The notes beneath the pieces were generated by a model. It was not told where the DNA came from, did not search any database, and saw nothing but the letters and a program-made list of their open reading frames with translations. Below, piece by piece: positions 59,397 to 64,000 of a stretch of 64,000 nucleotides of DNA. Every line of letters starts with the position of its first letter. Position 1 is the first letter of the stretch. The DNA comes from CAZYSK01 sp964649415 (GTDB taxonomy: Bacteria; Chloroflexota; Anaerolineae; B4-G1). The stretch is taken from the NCBI GenBank assembly GCA_964649415.1, contig CAZYSK010000001.1, positions 1-64,000 on the forward strand, read 5' to 3'. The translations under genes and the position numbers were made by a program.

Positions 59397-61076
59397 CTAG
59401 CTGGTGCTCAGTTCACCATCCATCTCAGCTGGACACACAGGTAACTTTACGACAAACGTTGTCCCTTCGCTTGGCTGGCTTGATACGTCGATCTCTCCAC
59501 CGTGATGGTCCACAATCCCATAGCTGATGGCCAATCCCAGACCAGTGCCGTCCGGCTTGGTAGTGTAGAAAGGCTCGAACAGATTGCCCAATTGATCCGC
59601 CGACATGCCCACACCAGTGTCAGAAAAACTCACCAACACCCACTCGGAGTTATCAGATAGCGTCGTTGCGAGCAAGAGATCCCCTCCCGAAGGCATAGCC
59701 TCAATTGCATTGATGACGATATTGAGGAACACCTGGGTAATCTGGTCAGAAACCATGGGGACCAAGGCTAAATCCGGGCTCAGTTGAGTGCGCACACGCA
59801 CGCCGCTGTGTTGCAGCCGCTTGCTGGCCAGAGCCAACACGTTTTCCACCGTGCCATTGACATCAGTAGGCACCACACCACCACGCGAAGGGCGGTAGAA
59901 ATCGAGCATTCGTTGTACGATCTCAATCAGCCGCTCTACCTCGGACCGGGCCATGCCCAGATATTCCGCGCGCCGTGTTTGAGAAAGGCCGTTGTGTGAG
60001 CTCAGATGCAGACTGTTGTGAATCGCTTGAAGGGGGTTATTGATCTCGTGAGCGATGGAGGCTGCCAACTGGCCGATGGCGGCCATCTTCTCTGCCTGTA
60101 CCAACTGCGCTTGAGAGCGTTCCAACTCCTTGGCAAACTCGGCCAGTTCGCTGTACAGATTGGCGTTGTCCAAAGCCACCGCGACCGATGCGGCCATCGC
60201 CTGCAGTAGTTCCAGGTCCTGCTCAGTGAACACACCGTCCAGTTTGTTAATCACCTCGATGGCCCCAATCACCCGATCACGGACCATCAACGGCACGCAG
60301 AGGATAGTGCGCGACGTGAACCCCATTTCCTCATCCACCTCGGCCAGGAAGTGAGGATCGCGCTCGACGTTGTTGACCAGTTTGGAGTTCCCCGACTGCA
60401 CCACGTATCCCACGATGCCATCCCCTGGTTGGATGGTACGGCCGGTGATCCATCCTCGCTCAGGGCTAAAGGCTTTGCACAGGATCATACCGCCGGTGTC
60501 CTCATCAACCATCACGAGCGAACCTGCCTCTACGTGCAGGATCTCGCGAATCCCCTGTATCGTCGCCCCCAGCACCTCGCCCAACTCCAGGCTGGACGTC
60601 ACCATACGGTTGATCTCAATCAGGGCCGACAGCTCCTGATTGCGCCGCCGCAGCGCCTGCTCGCTGCGGCGAATGCGCATGACGGCGTCAATCCGTGCCA
60701 GCAGCTCCTGGGGATCGAACGGCTTGGTAAGGTAATCATCGGCGCCCAGACCCAAGCCCAGCGTCTTGTTGTTGACCGAGTCCAGGGCCGTGGTCATAAT
60801 AATGGACGTGTTGCGAAGCAGTGGATCCGCCTTGACCCGTGCGATCACCTCGTAGCCATCCATCCCCGGGACCATGATGTCCAGTAGGATCAGGTCAATC
60901 TCATGCCCGGTCTTCTCTGCCTCCTGGCGCAAGAGCGAGAGCGCTTCCTCACCAGAGCGGGCCACCTGCACCTCACAGCGGACCAGCGACAGCATATTGC
61001 GCATGAGGTCCACCATCTCGGCATCATCCTCGACAATGAGGATACGGGGAGCTGCCACATACTGACTATCGCTCAT
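59397..61076 (-). CDS. Hybrid histidine kinase: REC-GAF-HisKA-HATPase
   Basis: 559 residues, soluble. N-terminal receiver (1-128, phospho-acceptor D66 in LILLDIMVPG); GAF domain (about 150-305, GDGIVGYVVQSG, FTSRTILCVPLMV); coiled coil; HisKA dimerisation domain with phospho-His H343 in IAHEINNPLQAI; HATPase with N-box NIVINAIEAM, G1 DTGVGM, F-box LFEPFYTT, and G2 GTGLGLAI. An N-terminal receiver with cytosolic GAF implies it reads another phosphorelay or a small ligand. ATG 61076 gives the natural start (MSDSQYVAAPRILIVEDD); the upstream frame crosses the 18-bp repeats. Confidence 0.95.
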   Translation of the reverse strand: MSDSQYVAAPRILIVEDDAEMVDLMRNMLSLVRCEVQVARSGEEALSLLRQEAEKTGHEIDLILLDIMVPGMDGYEVIARVKADPLLRNTSIIMTTALDSVNNKTLGLGLGADDYLTKPFDPQELLARIDAVMRIRRSEQALRRRNQELSALIEINRMVTSSLELGEVLGATIQGIREILHVEAGSLVMVDEDTGGMILCKAFSPERGWITGRTIQPGDGIVGYVVQSGNSKLVNNVERDPHFLAEVDEEMGFTSRTILCVPLMVRDRVIGAIEVINKLDGVFTEQDLELLQAMAASVAVALDNANLYSELAEFAKELERSQAQLVQAEKMAAIGQLAASIAHEINNPLQAIHNSLHLSSHNGLSQTRRAEYLGMARSEVERLIEIVQRMLDFYRPSRGGVVPTDVNGTVENVLALASKRLQHSGVRVRTQLSPDLALVPMVSDQITQVFLNIVINAIEAMPSGGDLLLATTLSDNSEWVLVSFSDTGVGMSADQLGNLFEPFYTTKPDGTGLGLAISYGIVDHHGGEIDVSSQPSEGTTFVVKLPVCPAEMDGELSTS

Positions 61077-61119
61077 CGGCCATCGTCGCTTCAGGTAGGA
61101 CACGCAACATACGAACAAT

Positions 61120-61173
61120 GCTTTCTCAAGCGCAGACGCTTTCTCAAGCGCGGACGCTTTCCTAAGCGCGATT
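61120..61173 (-). repeat. Three 18-bp tandem repeats forming small hairpins in the kinase leader
   Basis: Units at 61120-61137, 61138-61155 and 61156-61173 (GCTTTCTCAAGCGCAGAC type; the third diverged). In the minus-strand RNA each can fold as CGCTT-GAGA-AAGCG, a 5-bp stem with a GNRA loop in the first two copies and AGGA in the third. They lie between promoter and start. Confidence 0.85.
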
Positions 61174-61198
61174 ATATGCCTTTTGCACCCACACACAA
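61171..61198 (-). promoter_or_regulatory. Promoter of the histidine kinase operon
   Basis: Minus-strand TTGTGT (61198-61193) and TATAAT (61176-61171), 16-nt spacer. Start near 61164, within the tandem repeats; leader about 88 nt. Confidence 0.55.
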
Positions 61199-61287
61199 GT
61201 GCGCATGCACCGGTGCGCAATCCCTACGTGGTGCCATCGCGCACCGCTCACCTGCCTGCCCCTGCTTCAGGTACAGGCCCCGCGCGC

Positions 61288-63333
61288 CTACGATCCGTCT
61301 GCCCCCGCCTGGCGCTCTATGTCAAACATCTCGATATTCCACAGCTCGCTTCGGGCCGTGGAGTCCAGCGCAAAATTCAACACGTCTGGCTGAGCAACGG
61401 CAACCCGGAGCCACATGAACAACGGGATGGCGGGCAACTCCTCAGAGAAGATCACCTGCGCCTGCTGGTGGTATTCCGCATACTCACGCGTGCCAGGCAA
61501 CGCGCGAAGCGCCGCTTCACAGGCCGCATCGTAGTCAGGGTTGCTGTAACCCGTGGAGTTGTCGCCATACCAACGGCCTTCATCCGGGATTTCAGAAGAG
61601 ATGTAGTGGCCACACAAGGGGGTCGTATCGAACCACCATGCCGTCTCTGCCATGTCGAAGCGGCGACCAAACACCGGTCCTTCGGGGCCATCGGCGAAGA
61701 ACTCCCACGAGGGCCGCGTCTCCAGGTTGACGCGAATGCCACAGTCCGCCAGATGAGCCTTGACAATGCGGGCAACCTGCTGGGATGCCAGGCTATCCGA
61801 AGAGGTTAACAGATCGACGGCAAACGGAACGTCATTGCGCACGCCTGCCACGCTGTGGGCCTCACGCACGCCATCATCATCCTCATCCAGCCAACCTACC
61901 CCCTCCAAAAGCGCCCGGCCGGCCACGGGGTCGTACTCCCAGTGAACCAAACCCTCTGCCGGGTAGAGCGGGTGATCTGGTGGGAGGTAGCTGTCTGGCA
62001 CTACACTGCGCCCGTAGGTGACCTCGTCAACGATGGCCTGCCGGTCGAGGCACTGAATGATGGCCTGCCGCACCCTCACGTCCCCGAAGAAATTCGCCCT
62101 ATTGTAGTCGGGACCGGGGGTGATGCCCAAGTCAATGTGCTCCCACCCGTTGTTGGTCGCAGAAACCACTCGTAGCAGACCCTGCTGTTCAGTCTGCACC
62201 AACAGCGGCATAAACGGCTCGAAGCCTGCATCCTGAGTGCCCACGTCACACTCACCGGAGAGCAGTCGAGCGACCAACTCGGACGCGCCAGACGTGAACT
62301 TGAACACCACGTAATCCAGGTACGGCAACCCCTCATCCGCCCGGAAGTAGTGAGCATTGCGAGAGAGCGTGATGTGGTCACCAGGCACCCACTCCTTGAC
62401 GACGAACGGCCCCCAACCCAGTGGATAGCGCCGGATCTCATCCGCCCGTAGAAGCGCAGCCGGAGACCGACCTTCCAATTGATGACGCGGAAGCGGTGGG
62501 AAGAAGTTCAGGAAGTAGGTGGGATCAACGAAACCGGGCACGCCAACCCACTGCACATGCCACTCATCCAGAGCGCGGTACTTGGCCGTCCGATCCGTCA
62601 AGTAGTGCCCACCGGGCGTAGCCGGGTCGGAGGCAACCTGGAAAGCGAAGACCGAATCACCTGCTGTGAGCGCCTCACCGTCGGCCCAGGCCACGTCCTC
62701 CCGTAGGGCGAACGTGACCTCCATCCTGTCCATCAGCAGCGCTTCGCCCTCGAACTCGACCGTGCACTCGTCGGTCTGGCAGCCCGCCGGACGGACCCTC
62801 ACCCCGTCCCTCAGTTCCGCCACCTCGCCATCAACGCTGACCACACGACTTCCTTCCCGCACGCGCACCGTGCGCGTGAAGGCATCACCATCTTCGATAC
62901 TGGGTATCTTCTGTAGGATCACCGGCTGATAGGCGTAGTTGGAATGATCGATCGGGCCATCGTAGAGGGCCTCCATCACGTGCCGCGTCGCCGACAAGCG
63001 GGAGCCGCCGTAGAGATACAGCGTATCGGGCTCACCGACCAGGCATATTGAGAGCACGTCTGGATCCGGCGCTGAGGGCGTGGGGGATGGAGAGGGCGTG
63101 GCCGTGACCACGACGGTCTCCGGTGGCGTCGTCACAGTGACGGTGACAACCTCGGGAGCACAGGCAGTGAACAACAGAACCGCAATTAGGAACAGGGCCA
63201 AGGAATGCCAGCGTTGGCGCGCCATCAGAATGGCGCCTTTGTAGGGGCGTTGGCGCGCCATCAGAATGGCGCCTTTGTAGGGGCGTTGGCGCGCCATCAG
63301 AATGGCGCCTTTGTAGGGATGGTGGCGTGGCAT
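61288..63333 (-). CDS. ABC transporter solute-binding lipoprotein (SBP_bac_5) with repeat-extended N-terminus
   Basis: 681 residues. The first 36 residues are tandem 12-mers of the MARQRPYKGAIL type (first copy MPRHHPYKGAIL), then MARQRWHSLALFLIAVLLFTAC, a lipoprotein signal with Cys58. A Thr/Pro linker (TVTTPPETVVVTATPSPSPT) leads to a full SBP_bac_5 fold (DPDVLSICLVGEPDTLYLYG to the WNIEMFD end) typical of oligopeptide or nickel uptake systems. ATG 63333 is preferred because SD GGAGGAG stands six bases before it; later ATGs inside each repeat (63297, 63261, 63225) could also initiate, the last giving a normal signal peptide. No permease genes adjoin within the window. Confidence 0.9.
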   Translation of the reverse strand: MPRHHPYKGAILMARQRPYKGAILMARQRPYKGAILMARQRWHSLALFLIAVLLFTACAPEVVTVTVTTPPETVVVTATPSPSPTPSAPDPDVLSICLVGEPDTLYLYGGSRLSATRHVMEALYDGPIDHSNYAYQPVILQKIPSIEDGDAFTRTVRVREGSRVVSVDGEVAELRDGVRVRPAGCQTDECTVEFEGEALLMDRMEVTFALREDVAWADGEALTAGDSVFAFQVASDPATPGGHYLTDRTAKYRALDEWHVQWVGVPGFVDPTYFLNFFPPLPRHQLEGRSPAALLRADEIRRYPLGWGPFVVKEWVPGDHITLSRNAHYFRADEGLPYLDYVVFKFTSGASELVARLLSGECDVGTQDAGFEPFMPLLVQTEQQGLLRVVSATNNGWEHIDLGITPGPDYNRANFFGDVRVRQAIIQCLDRQAIVDEVTYGRSVVPDSYLPPDHPLYPAEGLVHWEYDPVAGRALLEGVGWLDEDDDGVREAHSVAGVRNDVPFAVDLLTSSDSLASQQVARIVKAHLADCGIRVNLETRPSWEFFADGPEGPVFGRRFDMAETAWWFDTTPLCGHYISSEIPDEGRWYGDNSTGYSNPDYDAACEAALRALPGTREYAEYHQQAQVIFSEELPAIPLFMWLRVAVAQPDVLNFALDSTARSELWNIEMFDIERQAGADGS
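63211..63330. repeat. 36-bp tandem hairpin repeat array 1 (coding)
   Basis: Three near-identical 36-bp units with hairpins at 63216-63237, 63252-63273 and 63288-63309, then a degenerate fourth. Each has a 7-bp stem GCGCCAT/ATGGCGC, loop CAGA, then CTTTGTAGGGG. The period of 12 codons keeps the binding-protein frame open. Confidence 0.9.
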
Positions 63334-63480
63334 CTTTTCTCCTCCGGGGCGAGTATAACACCACACAGGCCGGAGTGCAACCTGGAGAACGCAGCGACGC
63401 AGCGGCTGACTGGCCCTGTGTCGCCGTGCAGCGGACGTTGCGGACATTGTGGACGCTGATCGCGCGTCCGTCGATGCGTC

Positions 63481-63682
63481 CTATGGCGCGCTATCGGAAT
63501 AGCGCCTTTGTAGGGGCGATGGCGCGCTATCGGAATAGCGCCTCTGTAGGGGCGATGGCGCGCTATCGGAATAGCGCCTCTGTAGGGGCGATGGCGCGCT
63601 ATCAGAATAGCGCCTTTGTAAGGCTGATGGCGCGCGCTATCAGGATAGCGCCTTTGTGGGAGCTCATGGCGCGGAATCACCG
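63481..63682. repeat. 36-bp tandem hairpin repeat array 2 (non-coding)
   Basis: Hairpin units at 63485, 63521, 63557, 63593 and 63629 (the fifth two bases longer) plus a degenerate sixth near 63666 that overlaps the radical SAM stop. The stem is GCGCTAT/ATAGCGC with loop CGGA, CAGA or CAGG, then CTTTGTAGGGG or CTCTGTAGGGG. Relative to array 1, one base pair changes from C-G to T-A on both arms. The 63334-63480 stretch between the arrays shows no gene. Confidence 0.9.
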
Positions 63683-64000
63683 CCTCCCGACCCATCCTAG
63701 CGTCTGAAGGCCGATCTCTATCGCCGAGCGCAGGACAGCCGGGCTGTTGACGCTCTTGAGAAACGTCCATATCGGCCCTGGCCGAAAGGCCCACTCACGG
63801 AACGCGCGCCGTTGCCAATACGCCAGTTGATCGGCCGATAGATCAGGATAGTCCAGAACCGTTGAGCGGTCCATGTCCACCTCGTCCCACTGACCGCCGG
63901 AGCGGAACCATCCCTGGTTGATCACCTCATAGTAGAATGGGGTACCAGGATAGGGTGCCGCAATGTGGAAGAGAGCGATATCCAGCGGCAGCGCCTTGGC
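63677..64000 (-). CDS. Radical SAM protein, C-terminal part (partial)
   Basis: 108 residues are visible; the N-terminal part, including any CxxxCxxC cluster, lies beyond the right edge. The visible start AKALPLDIALFHIAAPYPGT followed by PFYYEVINQGWF is the typical end of the TIM barrel in B12-binding-domain radical SAM proteins (ITPYPGT-like). The rest (YWQRRAFREWAFRPGPIWTF and a final amphipathic helix) matches their C-terminal extension. Function of the particular member cannot be told from this part. The stop lies in the last degenerate 36-bp repeat. Confidence 0.75.
   Translation of the reverse strand, partial: AKALPLDIALFHIAAPYPGTPFYYEVINQGWFRSGGQWDEVDMDRSTVLDYPDLSADQLAYWQRRAFREWAFRPGPIWTFLKSVNSPAVLRSAIEIGLQTLGWVGRR

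Noticed and set aside
63211..63682. CRISPR array (36-bp repeats)
   Set aside because: Units are contiguous without spacers, and no cas genes adjoin. They are tandem repeats.
63297..63794. 165-residue minus-strand frame through both repeat arrays
   Set aside because: Open only because the 36-bp period is divisible by three; composition is unnatural, and it overlaps the well-supported binding-protein and radical SAM frames.

Overview
The window looks like a chromosomal segment of a moderately GC-rich bacterium, most likely a member of the Chloroflexota (Anaerolineae-like). This is inferred from a long single-strand ribosomal protein block, CUT1-type sugar transport genes with lipoprotein binding proteins, PKD/beta-helix/PPC surface proteins, and common GTG and TTG starts with strong Shine-Dalgarno (SD) sequences. 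No 16S gene is present, so the assignment is inference.

Layout. 1-7901 (+) is a carbohydrate catabolic and uptake cluster: a sialidase-superfamily glycosidase, an IclR regulator, a DapA/NanA-family aldolase, a sugar-binding lipoprotein, two permeases and an unknown membrane-anchored beta protein. A consensus sigma-70 promoter and a near-perfect IclR-type palindrome sit in front of the first gene. 7902-16107 is a mixed housekeeping region: a small membrane protein with an unusual leader, a two-domain thioredoxin, Ogt, urocanate hydratase, an ABC-2/SpoIIM fusion exporter with its ATPase, a CDP-alcohol phosphatidyltransferase, an ArsR regulator and tRNA-Pro(CGG). 16151-24590 (-) is a surface/signalling island: a 1641-residue secreted protein with a degenerate M23 domain, a Thr-Pro-rich lipoprotein-like protein, and a CHAT-protease/TPR/transmembrane protein interrupted by one in-frame TGA next to its catalytic His. 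A complete insertion sequence follows (25205-26762), then a sulfatase and YabN-like MazG.

29907-55439 (-) is the information-processing core, transcribed right to left: rpoB, rpsL, rpsG, fusA, tuf, the S10 cluster, the spc cluster, and the alpha cluster through rplQ, truA, rplM and rpsI, ending in a clear terminator. It departs from the usual plan in three ways. rpoC does not follow rpoB. adk and infA are missing from the secY-map-rpmJ interval. EF-Tu has an altered switch I. A 17-nt palindrome (CGGATTGGAACAATCCG) recurs in the intergenic gaps of this block.

55815-64000 (-) holds a double-GNAT acetyltransferase, PncC with tRNA-Glu, a three-gene signalling operon (hybrid histidine kinase, response regulator, globin-like sensor without the proximal His), an oligopeptide/solute-binding lipoprotein whose N-terminus is lengthened by an in-frame 36-bp repeat array, a second 36-bp hairpin repeat array, and the C-terminal end of a radical SAM protein cut by the window edge.

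The strongest leads are the in-frame TGA in the CHAT gene, the altered EF-Tu switch I, the two 36-bp hairpin arrays with compensatory base changes, and the interleaved inverted repeats covering the ribosome binding site of the small membrane protein gene near 8378. No whole new multi-gene system could be demonstrated from sequence alone.
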